This document shows positions 1-13,150 of a stretch of 64,000 nt of DNA, in pieces; within the stretch, counting starts at the first letter, position 1, and every line of letters begins with the position of its first letter. The notes below the pieces were generated by a model, which saw only the letters and a program-made list of their open reading frames with translations, was not told the DNA's origin and made no database searches. A program made the translations under genes and the position numbers. The DNA lies in assembly GCA_963576475.1 (NCBI GenBank), contig OY754975.1, positions 22,377,169-22,441,168 of the forward strand, written 5' to 3'. This stretch comes from Molanna angustata. Its lineage: Eukaryota; Arthropoda; Insecta; Trichoptera; Molannidae.

Positions 1-3000
1 AAAAGGAGGTCCAGCGATGTACGATAACCAGGACATGAATATCGCTCAGCCTTACAAGATGATACAAGACATAAACAGCATATATCGAGAAACAAGCTTT
101 ACGCTAATAAACATGAACATAAGAAGCATAAACAAACACTTCGATGAACTGTGCATACTTTTAAATTGCCTTTCTTTTAAACCTGATATAATTGTTTTGA
201 CTGAGACTCAAATGCGTACTGAAACTCCGTATAATATTCCGGGATATTCTGTAATATCAAACATCTGTAGACACACATCACATGATGGAATTACAATGTT
301 CTACAGAGATGAAACAATTGTTGATCCTGTGTGCGAAATGCCAAACTTACTGTTCTCTAATTCGATTATCATGAGCTTCACTCATTGTAATGTTAAAAGT
401 TGTATTATTGCCAACTATAGATCTCCATCTTTGTGCGTCAGGAAATATATTAATGAATTTAAAACATATTTAATGCCACTCCTAAAATCAAAAAAATCTT
501 ATAATGTTATTTTTGTTGGTGACATTAATATTAATATCTTACATGATAGAGTTCTTGATACCGATGAAAATGCTTATCTCGATGTACTGTATGCAAATGG
601 ATTTATTTCTTATATAAATTGTGTAACAAAAATGAATTTTGGTGAACTGGGCTCTTGCTTGGACCATATCATGGTTAAATCGAGAGACTCAGAGATGTCA
701 AAAGCTGCAATACTATCGATCGATATTACTGATCATTATCCAACATTTTACGGACATAATTATTACATGAATAGCAATGTATGTGCCGCAACCAACAATT
801 GTGGAGTTAAAATAGATTCGACAAAACTCTTATCGACTATCGTAGGGGAGTCGTGGTCTAATGTATATTCTCATAACGATCCTAACAAAGCTATAGATAC
901 ATTCTACCAAATTCTAAATAATTATATGGATCCTTGTAAAATTATCAAATCTGCACCAAAGAGTAAATATAAGAAAATTCAGCCTTGGATAACACGTGGT
1001 CTAATAATATCAATACATCATCGGAATAAATTATATACTGAATTTAAAAAGCATGAAAAATTTTGTCGCTTAAACAATCTATTGATTTCTCCGTGGATCA
1101 AAGAAAACTTTACTATCTATCGTAATATGCTAAACTTGCTCATAAAAAATGTAAACAAGATTACTATAATAATGAATTAAATAAGGCAAAAAATGATTCA
1201 AAAAAGACATGGGATATAATCAACGAAATAGCTTCCAGGAAGAAAAGACAAATTCACATTATTAATAAAATAGATCACAACAACGAAATTATTTCAGACC
1301 AACTTAAAATCTCGGATATTTTTAACAATTATTTCACAAACGTAGCAACTGATCTTCTTGCTACTATGCCAATGCCCAATAACGCCAGTTCTCCAACTTC
1401 CTTACTCCCAAGTATGAGAGATAATAATGCAGAGGTACCAAACTTGATTAATTTTAATTCTATTACCGAGAACGATGTTATAATAACAATCAACGAATTA
1501 AAATCTAATACAGCTACTGGTGCAGATAATATTAACATAGAAACGATTAAACTAATTAAGCTACATATAGCCTCACCCATTAAATATATTTTTAATCTGT
1601 CTTTGGATACAGGAATATTCCCAAACATTCTTAAAACTTCTACCATAATACCAATTCATAAAAGCGGTTCACCCCTTCTAACAAATAACTATAGACCAAT
1701 TGTACTTATCTCACAAATAGCTAAGATTTTAGAAAAAATTATCAAAAAACAACTCATGAGTTACCTTTAAAAAAATAATAAACTATCCAAAAATCAATTT
1801 GGATTTAGACCAAACTTGGGAACAGAAGATGTATTATATAAATTGACAAAGCACGTAAATGAAAATTTAGACATTGGGAAAAAAACATTAACAATATTTT
1901 TGGATCTAAGAAAAGCATTTGATACCGTTAATCACAATATGTTAATCAAACGTCTAGCTAAAATTGGTATAGAAGGTAAGTGTCTTTTCCTGATACGGAG
2001 CTACTTAAATGAAAGATTTCAAAAAACTAAGGTAGTTAATAACTATAGCTCGCAGCTTAGAGTTCTCCATGGTGTTCCACAAGGTACGGTTCTTGGACCG
2101 ATCCTGTTCCTAGTTTATATAAATGACCTCTGCAACGCTAATATTCCTGGTGAGATAATTTCATTTGCGGATGATACTTCAATAACCATAAGCGGACATA
2201 CCTGGCAAGAAACTTTTGTCAAAGCAGATAGGTGTTTAAGAATTGTAAAATCTTGGTTGAATGAAAGTCTATTATCTCTTAATTGTGATAAAACGATGTA
2301 TATAACATATTCAAATACACAAAGATCAGCGCCTGATGGTAGTGATTCACATACTTTGCGATTCCATAATGTTGGTTGTGATAGCACATGCTATAGATGC
2401 TCAGAGGTAAAAGCGGTCAACTCCACGAAATACTTAGGCATTACTATTGACTCTTATTTAAGGTGGGACAAGCATATAGATTATGTATGTAAAAGAATTC
2501 GATACTTGGTGTACGTTTTCAAAAGATTGGTTGGTATTGTCAAAACAGATTTAGTCAAAATAACATACTACTGCTTAGTGCAATCGATTTTAACATATGG
2601 TATGATGGCTTGGGGTGGAGCATTAAATAATCATATTGCACCTTTGGAAGTTATCCAAAAAATGTTAGTAAAAAAAATCTACCAGAAACCAATTAGATTC
2701 TCAACTTCGCAGCTTTTTGAAGATGGCAAACTCTTAGATCTGAGGAAACTCTACATACTCCAATGTCTTAAATTTATCCATAAGAGGCCTCATTTATTCA
2801 ATCTAAACACACAGAACAGAGTCAGCCAGCGATTAAATAATATGTACAAGGTCCCTAATTATAAAAGGAGAAGGACACAAAGACACGCTGTATTTGTTGC
2901 ACCTAGAACATTTAATAAATTATCCAACTCTTTAAAGACAATCAAGAATCATAAAACTTTTATCAGACATATAAAATCTTGGCTACTCACAGACCAATGT

Positions 3001-3433
3001 AATGTGCAAGAGTATTTGTTGTGATTTTGATTTTTATTACTCTATTTTTTATTTTTGTTTATTTGTTAATTAATTCATTTATCTTTCAAATTAAATTGTG
3101 ATTGTTGACTGCTTGTATTCTCTGAGTTGATAAATGAATCATACTTTTTGGTTCTTGTCTCCTGACCCTGCTTTTATTATTTTTCTTTTATTTTTATATA
3201 AGTATTTTTTTTCTACTACAGATTTTACTTGTTGGTGTTACAACTCTATTAAAAATTTATTCTGAATTTATTAATATTAATCTACTCCTCCTTATTATAA
3301 TTTGTATTTATTTGTTTCTTACTTGTTGGGTTTTCAATTTGGTGCACTTATGTCTTTCTTTTTCTCAATATTCTGCTCTTGTATAAAAGTTCAATGATTT
3401 TTTTATATTATTATTATTATTTTTTTTTTTTAA
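1..3433 (+). mobile_element. Non-LTR retrotransposon (LINE), Jockey/CR1-like group, 5' end outside window
   Basis: An APE endonuclease and reverse transcriptase coding region on the plus strand is followed by a T-rich 3' UTR (3025 to about 3433) that ends in a run of ATT/T. The reading frame is open to the window edge, so the 5' end and any ORF1 lie outside. The ATT-type tail, rather than a long poly(A), fits CR1/L2/Jockey-like elements. The exact 3' border was not fixed, because no target-site duplication can be tested without the 5' end. Confidence 0.85.
17..3024 (+). pseudogene. LINE polyprotein: APE endonuclease + reverse transcriptase, one frameshift and one stop
   Basis: This is the retrotransposition protein, which nicks target DNA and copies the element RNA into it. 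The endonuclease shows NIRS with Asn34, LTET with Glu63, GDIN (Asp169, Asn171), LDH near 216 and TDHYP with Asp239/His240, the usual APE active-site series. The reverse transcriptase shows FLDLRKAFD (first Asp at about 1903), GVPQGTVLGP at about 2071 and FADD at 2164-2175, so all catalytic aspartates are present. A typical thumb and C-terminal region (LVQSILTYG, AWGG) runs to 3024. The frame shifts near 1120-1132: the endonuclease frame stops at 1180, while the protein continues in another frame as KLAHKKCKQDYYNN. A TAA at 1768-1770 interrupts the sequence just before NNKLSKNQFGFRP. These are the only two lesions I found, so the copy is young but dead. The ATG at 17 may not be the true start, because the frame is open upstream. 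Confidence 0.88.
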
Positions 3434-3597
3434 TCATTATTGGAAATTCTCAATTTTAACTAGAAAGTGTAGATTGACTGCGACATGCATATCCTTGTAC
3501 TTGCTCTCTCGTGCGCGCACCCACAATAATTCACACTTTTTACTGTCTTCTTTTTATTGTATGTCGCAAATGGCAGGAGGGTTGGGAATATTATATA
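3434..3597. other. Short unique interval
   Basis: AT-rich sequence between the LINE tail and the first ACTAGC-family repeat, including TGCTCTCTCGTGCGCGCAC-like sequence near 3502. No gene or repeat recognised. Confidence 0.4.
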
Positions 3598-5859
3598 CTA
3601 GCTTTTATGTCCCGCCATTGGCCAAGAATGTAAATTAGTGAAGGAATAAGCAATCGTTTATATACCTACATAATATTGTCACACATAATTTTTTTTAACC
3701 GTAGTATGAAAAGTAGTTTGAAATTTAATTGAGTTTAAGCGGTGTAAAATCTTAAAGTGATGGCCACAATCCATTTGCTTTTATATATAAGCACATACAA
3801 TTTCTGCACGCATGGACTATGGGAAATGATTTTAAATATGACTTATTATAAAAAGACAACGTCGTAAAGAGTTTGGATTTGGCCACAACCCCTATTTTTA
3901 TATATTGTCATCGAACGCAAATAATGTGTTTTAAATATTTAGTAATTTTGGATGATGGGAAATGGTTTAAAAATTGATTAAACAAAAGTACTGAAAATAT
4001 TCTAGTGTTGGTCCCATCCCATTCGTTTTTAAATTTTTCGTCAAGTGTGCATATAGTTTTGCACAATAAAACTGATAAACTTAAAACTGACACATAAGTC
4101 TACATTACAGAAGAAGAAGACTTAAGCTATGTTAAATAGTTTTTAATATGAATATAAACGTTGTGAAGATCCAGCAATGGCCACAACCCCGATTTTTTAT
4201 ATATTGTCATCAAAATGAAATGTGTAGTTATTGAAAATTAAGCAATATATGATGATATAATAAATGGTGTAAATTTGATTGAACAAAAGTAATGAGAAGA
4301 TTCTAGTGTTGGTCACATCCCATTCGTTTTTATGTATTTTCATCAAGTATGCATGTTTAATAATAGTAATATTTCGTTACAATAGACTATTAGACATAAA
4401 ACTAATCCAAAAGACTAAATAAAAAAAGAAGTAGAAGTATAAAACTATAACAAATAGTTTGTAATAAAAACTGACCCAATGGTCTACATAGAAGATGAAA
4501 TAGAAGAATTACACATTAGGAAATGTATTATATAAAAAACTGACCAAAATGTCTTCATAAAAGAAGAAGAAGATGAATTGAACTATAGGAAATATTTTAT
4601 ATAAAATTCACCCAACGTCTACATTGAATAAGAAAACGAAGAATTAGACTAAATGATAGTTTGTTTAAAAATAGTTTGTTTAAAAACTAACCAAAAGGTC
4701 TACATAAAGGAAGAAGAAGACGAATTAGACTATAGGAAATAGTTTGTATAAAAACTCACCCAAGGTCTACATAAATTAAGAAAAAGAAAAATTAGACTAT
4801 AGGAAATAGTTTATTTATGAACTGTCCCAAATGACTTCACAAAAGAAGAGGAAGAAGATTTAAACCCCAAGAAATAGTTTGTAGAAAAAATCACCCAAAG
4901 GTCTACATAGAAAAAAGAAGAAATAGTTTGTAGGTATATTGAATGTGTATTGTAGTTAATCTAAAATAGTTTAATAATTTTCCTATACAAAATCAGTATA
5001 TTCTTGGTTTTTAAGTAGTAAGTATTAGGTATGTAGGTACCTACCTACAATGATGGTCTAAATTAATTCGAATTCGATTTATAACAAATTTTATTTGAAT
5101 ATCAGAATGTGTCCGTTACCATAGTAACCATGTTCCAACATGTGAAAAATATCAAATGTTATGGAGACATTTTTTGAATATGTAGGTACCTACATTGGTT
5201 TGTTCGATGCCATAAAAATGAAAATTGTCAGAAAAATCAAATATTTTTTAACAAATTATGCAATTTTATTACGCCTATATCTTTACTAATAATTAACAGA
5301 CTTTTACAATATATGTCTTAAAACTTGCTGTAATGTCTTGTGTTTCATTTTATTATTTCATAATCACATTTATTTCAAAGGTATATTATTTTAAAGAACA
5401 TATTCATTCGGTAGGAAAATTAAATATCGTATGAAAAGATATCAAAATGGCGGGGTTATATGTACATTTGTACAAAACGCTTACTTTAAAAATAAGTTAA
5501 ACATTATAATTACACAAAATATTCACCATGTTTTTCACTTAAAAGCTAAGTTATACTTGAAAATATATTTTTTTCGTGTAAATACGTACTTCTAACTTTT
5601 AAACTAACAGATATTTGCGTGCAAAATGTACACTTTTTTGACAGATATGACTTGGAAAATTTTGTATGAAAAAAATAATTATTGAAATATCTTTAAAATT
5701 CAGCATTTTAATCGCATTATTTTTAGCGTGACACTGCATCAGGTATACTGGTACACGTTCGCACATAAATTAGATTTTTAGATGCTCTTGGTTTTTCAAA
5801 AGGCGTGAGACAAACACACACACACACACACTAACATATTGATTGCTTTATTACTTTAG
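3598..5859. mobile_element. ACTAGC-family repeat, copy A
   Basis: It starts ACTAGCTTTTATGTCCCGCC at 3598 and ends with GGCGTGAGACAAACACACAC, CTAACATATTGATTGC and TTACTTTAG near 5859. The same ends recur in copies B-E, which defines the unit. Shared inner blocks are ATGGCCACAACCC motifs every few hundred bases, TTGGTCACATCCCATTCG, and a late block around ATGGCGGGGTTATATG. Copy A lacks the CCCTTC and GAA minisatellites found in B-E and is the shortest at about 2.3 kb. No transposase frame and no long terminal inverted repeat were seen. The class is unknown; a non-autonomous element of Helitron or similar type is only a guess. Confidence 0.65.
4380..4950. repeat. Imperfect ~60-90-bp tandem repeats inside copy A
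   Basis: A degenerate unit recurs: AGACTATAGGAAATAGTTTG, then TATAAAAACTGACCCAAA, GGTCTACATAAA and a purine run of AAGAAGAAGA. At least six units can be followed by GGTCTACAT. The same repeats occur in B (about 6640-7110), C, D and E. Confidence 0.7.
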
Positions 5860-7114
5860 ACTAGCCTTTATGTCCCGCCGTTGGCCAAGAATGCAAAACT
5901 GTGAAGGAATAAGCAATCGTTTTTATAATATTGTCACCCAATTATTTTGCAATATCGGACTACGAAAAGTGGTTTGAAATTTGATTGAGTTTAAGCATTG
6001 TAAAATGTTCAAGTGATGGCCACAACCCATTCTTTTTTATATATTGCTATAAAGTGTGAATGAAGTATAATATACAATTTCTGCACGCATGGACTACGCG
6101 AAATGGTTTTAAATATGACTGTTTATCAACGTTGTAAAGAGATTGGTTTGGCCACAACCCCCATTTTTAAATATTATCATCGAAAACAAATTGTAATATA
6201 CCTATTGAAAATTTAGTAATTTTGGATGTTGGAATGTGGTTAAAATTTGATTAAATAATGTACTGAAAAGATCTAGTGTTGGTCACATCCCATTCGTTTT
6301 TATATTTTTTCATCAAGTGTGCATTATATTTTTGCTCAATTTGACTGAAAGTCTTCATTAACGAAGAAGAAGAAGACTTGAACTATAGTAAATAGTTTTT
6401 AATTTGAATATAAATGTTGTGAAGAGTTCAGTAATGGCCACAACCCCCATTCTTTAAATATTAGGTGTTGAAAATTATTCAAAATAGGATGATATAAATG
6501 GTTTAAATTTAATTAAACAAAAGTATTGAAAAGATTCTAGTGCAGGTTATATCGTCACATCCCATATCCCATTCATTTCATATGTATTTTCATCAAGTGT
6601 GCATATCGTTAATAATATTTCTGCACAATAGACTATTAGACTTAAAACTAACCCAAAAGACTAAATAAAAAAGAGAAAAATAAGTATAAGACTATAAGAA
6701 ATAGTTTGTATAAAAAACTATTCCAATGGTCTACATAAAATAAGTAAAAAAACATATACCTAATAGAAGAATTAGACTATTGGAAATAGATTGTATAAAA
6801 GCTCACCCAAAGGTCTAAAAAAAGGAGAAGAAGAATATTTAGACTATTGGAAATAGTTTGTATAAATACTGACCAAAAGGTCTACATAAAAGAAAAGGAA
6901 TAAGACTATTAGAAATAGTTTGTATTAAAACTCTCCCAAAAGTCTACGTACTTAAATTAAGAAGAATAATAATTAGACTAAAGGAAATAATTTTTATAAA
7001 AAAATGACCCAAATGTATACATAAAAGAAGAAGAAGATGAATTAGACAATAGGAAATAGTTTGTGTAAAAACTGTAAAGTCTACATAAAATTAAGAAGAA
7101 AAAGAATTAGACTC

Positions 7115-7290
7115 CATGAACCTTCGCTTCAGACCCTTCAGTACCTCCCGTCCCTTCAATCCATCATTACGTCCCTTCCAATCAGGCCTTTCAGTACCTC
7201 CCGTCCCTTCAGGCCCTTTTATACCTCCCATCCCTTCAGGCCCTTTAGTGCATCCCTTCCCTTCATTACATCCCGTCCCTTCAGCCGCTT
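7115..7290. repeat. Pyrimidine-rich CCCTTC minisatellite
   Basis: Repeats of CCCTTCAGTACCTCCCGT with variants (CCCTTCAGGCCCTTTAGTGC) form a C-rich block in otherwise AT-rich DNA. The open frame across it (80 residues rich in RPFSTS) reflects the repeat, not a gene. It recurs at about 11405-11580, 14263-14438 and 18553-18728. Confidence 0.75.
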
Positions 7291-7295
7291 AAGAA

Positions 7296-7950
7296 AAGTT
7301 TAAATCCAGAAACCATCCTGGAAGAACCGCGAAGAGATGAAAGGACCTTCTTTTCCCAGGATACTCCACCTTCAAAGGTAAAATGACTAAATACATGAAG
7401 AAGAAGAAGAAAAAAGTTTAAATCCAGATATCTGCGAAGATATGGAAGGAAAATTGGACCTTCTTCTCCCAGGATAGTCCACCTTCATAGGTAAAATGAC
7501 CAAATGCACGATGAAGAAGAAAAAGAAGAAGAAGAAAAAAGTTTATATCCAAAAACCGTCTTGGAAGACTTGCGAAGAGTTGGAAGAACAGTTGGACCTT
7601 CTTCTCCCAGGATTCTCCAACTTCATAGGTAAAATGACCAAAAATACACGAAGAAGAAGAAGAAGAAGAAAAAAGTTTAAATCCAGAAACCTGCGAAGAG
7701 ATGGAAGGACAATTGGACCTTCTTCGCCCAGGTTAGTCCACCTTCATAGGTAAAATGACCAAATACACGATGAAGAAGAAGAAGAAAAAAGTTTAAATCC
7801 AGGAACCGTCCTGGAAGACCTGCGAAGAGATGGAGAGACAGTCGGACCTTCGTTTCCCAGGATACTCCGCTTTCATTGGTAAAATGACCAAATACACGAA
7901 GAAGAAGAAGAATAAGAAAAAAATTTAAATCCAGAAACCATCCCGGGCAT
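7296..7950. repeat. ~116-134-bp minisatellite with GAA runs, copy B
   Basis: About 5.5 units begin GTTTAAATCCAGAAACC at 7298, 7416, 7541, 7675, 7791 and 7922. Each continues GAAGAGATGGAAGGA, GGACCTTCTTCTCCCAGGA, CCACCTTCATAGG, TAAAATGACCAAATACACGA and ends in (GAA)n plus A-rich sequence. Open frames on both strands here (K/R-rich on plus, LDLNFFL-rich on minus) are repeat artefacts. Equivalent arrays lie at about 11587-12190, 14444-15100 and 18735-19340. Confidence 0.85.
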
Positions 7951-8878
7951 ACGCTCGACAATTCACCAAAGTTTCATTGTAATCAGACAAACGGTTTAGG
8001 AGCACATAGCATACATGCATCCATACATAAATAAATAAATAAAATAATTTTCCTATAGGAAATCAGTATATTGTTGATTTGTAAGTAAATAGTATTAGGT
8101 AGGTACCTACCTACAACAATGTTCTAAATAAATTCGATTCATAACAAATTTTATTTGAATATCAGAATCTTTCCGTAACCATAGTAACCATCGAACATAT
8201 AAAATATTACTATCAAATGGGCTCGATACATTTTTTTTGGATATGTAGGTAGGTACCTACATTGGTTTGTTCGAAGCCACAAAAACGAAAATTGTCCAAA
8301 ATATCAAATATTACATACAAATTATGCGATTTTATTATGCCTATATCTTTACTAATAATTAACAGACTTTTACAATATATGTCTTAAAACTTGCTGTAAT
8401 GTCTTGTGTTTCATTTTATTATTTCATAATCACATTTATTTCAAAGGTATATTATTTTAAAGAACATATTCATTCGGTAGGAAAATTAAATATCGTATGA
8501 AAAGATATTAAAATGGCGGGGTTATATGTACATTTGTACAAAACGCTTACTTTAAAAATAAGTTAAACATTATAATTAGACAAAATATTCACCATGTTTT
8601 TCACTTAAAAGCTAAGTTATACTTGAAAATATATTTTTTTCGTGTAAATACGTACTTGTAACTTTTAAACTAACAGATATTTGCGTGCAAAATGTACACT
8701 TTTTTGACAGATATGACTTGGAAAATTTTGTATGAAAAAAATAATTATTGAAATATTTTTAAAATTCAGCATTTTTATCGCATTATTTTTAGCGTGACAC
8801 TGCATCAGGTATACTGGTACATGTTCGCACATAAATTATATTTTTAGATGCTCTTGGTTTTTCAAAAGGCGTGAGACA

Positions 8879-8892
8879 AACACACACACACA

Positions 8893-8957
<65 letters not shown>
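8879..8957. repeat. (CA)n microsatellite
   Basis: A CA run with one TA interruption near the 3' end of copy B. The same position holds a long run in copy D (about 16027-16105) and short runs in A, C and E. Confidence 0.95.
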
Positions 8958-8961
<4 letters not shown>

Positions 8962-8990
8962 TAACATTTTGATTGCTTTATTACTTTAGA

Positions 8991-10134
8991 TAATAGGTAC
9001 TATATTTGTTTATACTTTCTGGTATTACCAATAGGTATAGAACAGACAGTTTTTTTAAATACAAAGTATTTTTTACTTCATTCATACAACTTTGTTTATT
9101 GTTTTTTAATTTAATTAAAAAAAATCATTTCAATTTTACATAAACAAAAGCGAGTACCTTTCTCGACTTACCATTGAATATCGCATCATTGTATTTTATT
9201 CATATATTCTATTGCAACAAAATAAATACATACCTATATCTAAGGGAAAAAAACGGGATAGGATGCATCAACCTATTTTTTTGAAAGAGAGAAAATATTA
9301 GGAAAGCAGTGGCTAGTATTGTATTTATTGGTCCAAACAATCTTTAAACAGTAGGTACCATAATAAAAAACGATATTAACCGCTTCGTTCATCTTTGATG
9401 TTGTTATATGAAATTGTGTTCTAACTCTATCAAAACTCAACTGAACTCTTTTCGAAACATTCTTAATTAGAAATTATAATATCTATGTACATATGTATAA
9501 AATAAACATCACAGGTTTTATTTACGAGAGCATTTCTATTTACCTTCAAGTGATGGGCGGCGTGTTTACGCGATTTACATCTGCATTGAATTATCAAAAG
9601 AATTTTTCACATCTTTGATCGACATCAACGGTATTTAATATAAGGCACACTCTCCCAATTCCTCCATCATAAAGATATTCAAAGAGAAAGGAACTGCCTA
9701 TAAACAATAATACAATTTGAATTGGAGTTCCCTGAAGCATACACTAACTAAATATTCATTGTTTCATATTTATTTACGAATCATATGAACTGGAACATTT
9801 TCTGAGAACATGTAACAATGTTTTGATCTTCAGTATGTTTTATCATGGCCCATATCCATGTCAATTGAAGAAGAGATGAGATTCTGTTATTTTTGCCAGG
9901 AAAATATACAGATAAAAACGAGATATTTTGAAAAATTGTATAATAAAGTAAATACCTAATTCAAAACATGTTTCTATCTTTGGGTTAAAAAGTTATATAA
10001 ATACAGAATTTAAACATACTTGCTACAAGTGTATTTACAATTGTGGTTGACTTGTAGAAATTGCCTACGGACAAAAAGTCTGCCACATTATGTAAAAATC
10101 ATTTCGGAATAAAAAATTATTATTATTATTAATA
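8991..10134. other. Spacer between copies B and C
   Basis: AT-rich sequence with no open frame of note. It ends in GGAATAAAAAATTATTATTA, which resembles a retrotransposon 3' tail on the plus strand. It is repeated at 16139-17282 with no difference I could see where compared. Confidence 0.6.
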
Positions 10135-13100
10135 ACTAGCTTTTATGTCCCGCCGTTGGCCAAGAATGTAAAATTGTGAAAGAAAAAGCAATCGTTTTTA
10201 TAATATTGTCACCCAATTATTTTGCAATATCAGACTATGAAAAGTGGTTTGAAATTTGATTGAGTTTAAGTATTGTAAAATGTTCAAGTGATGGCCACAA
10301 CCCATTATTTTTTATATATTGCTATAAAGTGTGAATGAAGTATAATATTTATACAATGTCTGCTCGCATGGACTATGCGTAATGGTTTTAAATATGACTG
10401 TTTATCAACGTTGTAAAGAGATTGGTTTGGCCACAACCCCCATTTTTAAATATTATCATCGAAAACAAATTGTAATGTGTACCTATTGAAAATTTAGTAA
10501 TTTTGGATGTTGGGATGTGGTTAAAATTTGATTAAACAAACGTAGGTACTGAAAAGATCTAGTATTGGTCACATCCCATTCGTTTTTATATTTTTTCATC
10601 AAGTGTGCATTATATTTTTGCTCAATTTGACTGAAAGTCTTCATTAACGAAGAAGAAGAAGACTTGAACTATAGTAAATAGTTTTTAATTTGAATATAAA
10701 TGTTGTGAAGAGTTCAGTAATGGCCACAACCCCCATTCTTTAAATATTAGGTGTTGAAAATTATTCAAAATAGGATGATATAAATGGTTTAAATTTAATT
10801 AAACAAAAGTATTGAAAAGATTCTAGTGCAGGTTATATCGTCACATCCCATATCCCATTCATTTCATATGTATTTTCATCAAGTGTGCATATCGTTAATA
10901 ATATTTCTGCACAATAGACTATTAGACTTAAAACTAACCCAAAAGACTAAATAAAAAAGAGAAAAATAAGTATAAGACTATAAGAAATAGTTTGTATAAA
11001 AAACTATTCCAATGGTCTACATAAAATAAGTAAAAAAACATATACCTAATAGAAGAATTAGACTATTGGAAATAGATTGTATAAAAGCTCACCCAAAGGT
11101 CTAAAAAAAGGAGAAGAAGAATATTTAGACTATTGGAAATAGTTTGTATAAATACTGACCAAAAGGTCTACATAAAAGAAAAGGAATAAGACTATTAGAA
11201 ATAGTTTGTATTAAAACTCTCCCAAAAGTCTACGTACTTAAATTAAGAAGAATAATAATTAGACTAAAGGAAATAATTTTTATAAAAAAATGACCCAAAT
11301 GTATACATAAAAGAAGAAGAAGATGAATTAGACAATAGGAAATAGTTTGTATAAAAACTGCCCTAAAGGTCTACATAAAATTAAGAAGAAAAAGAATTAG
11401 ACTCCAGGACCCGCCGCTTCAGGCCCTTCAGTACCTCCCGTCCCTTTAATCCCTCATTACGTCCCTTCCCATCAGGCCCTTCAGTACCTTCCGTCCCTTC
11501 AGGCAGTTTTATACCTCCCGTCCCTTCAGGCCCTTTAGTGCCTCCCTTCCCTTCATTACATCCCGTCCCATCAGTCGTTTAAGAAAAGTTTAAATCCAGA
11601 AACCATCCTGGAAGAACCGCGAAGAGATGAAAGAACCTTATTTTCCCAGGATGCTCTACTTAATAGGTAAAATGACTAAATACACGAAGAAGAAGAAAAA
11701 AGTTTAAACCCAGATACCTGCGAAGAGATGGAAGGATAGTTGGACCTTCTTCTCCCAGGATTCTCCAACTTCATAGGTAAAATGACCAAAAATACACGAT
11801 GAAGAAGAAGAAGAAGAAATAAGTTTAAATCCAGATACCTGCGAAGAGATGGAAGGAAAATTGGACATTCTTCTCCCAGGTTAGTCCACCTTCAAAGGTA
11901 AAATGACCAAATAGACGATGAAGAAGAAGAAGAAAAAAGTTTAAATCTAGAAACCTGCAAAGAGATGGAAGGAAAATTGGACCTTCATCTCCCAGGATAG
12001 TTCATCTTCATAGGTAAGATGACCAAGTACACGTTGAAGAAAAAGAAGAAAAAAGTTTATATGTAGAACCCGTCCTGGAAGACCTGTGAAGAGATGGAGG
12101 GACAGTCGGACCTTCTTTTCCCAGGATACTCCCCCTTCATAGGTAAAACGACCAAATACACGAAGAAGAAGAAGAATAAGAAAAAAGTTTAAATCCAAAA
12201 ACCATCCTGGGCATACGCTCGACAATTCACCAAAGTTTCATTATAATCGGACAAACGGTTGATAAATAAATAAATAAAATAATTTTCCTATAGGAAATCA
12301 GTATAGGTATATTATTGTTGATTTGTAAGTAAATAGTATTAGGTAGGTACCTACCTACAACAACCTTCTAAATAAATTCGATTCCTAACAAATTTTATTT
12401 GAATATCACATTCTTTCTGTAGCCATGGAAACGATTCGAACACGTAAGTAATATCGAATGGTTCGGATACATTTTTTGAATATGTAGGTACCTACATTGG
12501 TTTGTTCGATGCCATAAAAATGAAAATTGTCAGAAAAATCAAATATTATTTACAAATTATGCAATTTTATTATGCCTATATCTTTACTAATAAATAACAC
12601 ATTTTTACAATATATGTATTAAAACTTGCCGTAATGTCTTGTGTTTCATTTTATTATTTCATAATTACATTTATTTCAAAGGTTTATTATTTTCAAGAAC
12701 ATATTCATTCGGTGGGAAAATGAAATATTGTATGAAAAGATATTAAAATGGCGGCGTTTATGTACAAAAGGCTTACTTTAAAAATAAGTTAAACATTATA
12801 ATTATACCAAATATTCACCATGTTTTTCACTTAAACGCTAAGTTATACTTCAATATATATTTTTTTGTGTAAATACCTACTTCTAACTTTTAAACTAACA
12901 GATATTTGCGTGCAAAATGTACACTTTTTTGACAGATATGACTTGGAAAATTTTGTATGAAAAAAATAATTATTTAAATATTTTTAAAATTCAGCATTTT
13001 TATCGCATTCTTTTTAGCGTGACACTGCATCAGGTATACTGGTACATGTTCGCACTTAAATTAGATTTTTAGATGCTCTTGGTTTTTCAAAAGGCGTGAG

Positions 13101-13150
13101 ACAAACACACACACACACACACTAACATATTGATTGCTTTATTACTTTAG
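10135..13150. mobile_element. ACTAGC-family repeat, copy C
   Basis: It starts ACTAGCTTTTATGTCCCGCC at 10135 and ends ATTACTTTAG at 13150. It contains the same sub-blocks as B but a diverged late block (ATGGCGGCGTTTATG) and a short CA run. It abuts copy D with no spacer. Confidence 0.7.

Larger units (their letters stand above)
5860..8990. mobile_element. ACTAGC-family repeat, copy B
   Basis: It abuts copy A directly (the last A of TTTAGA is the first base of ACTAGCC) and ends TTACTTTAGA at 8990. It carries all sub-blocks: ATGGCCACAACCC motifs, GGTCTACAT minisatellite, a CCCTTC tract, a ~125-bp minisatellite, the ATGGCGGGG block and a long CA run. From 7051 on it matches copy D at an offset of 7148. 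At about 6720-7040 it instead matches copy C, so it is a mosaic. Confidence 0.7.

Noticed and set aside
4380..7950. CRISPR-like regular repeats
   Set aside because: Units are contiguous and degenerate with no unique spacers, in a eukaryotic context.
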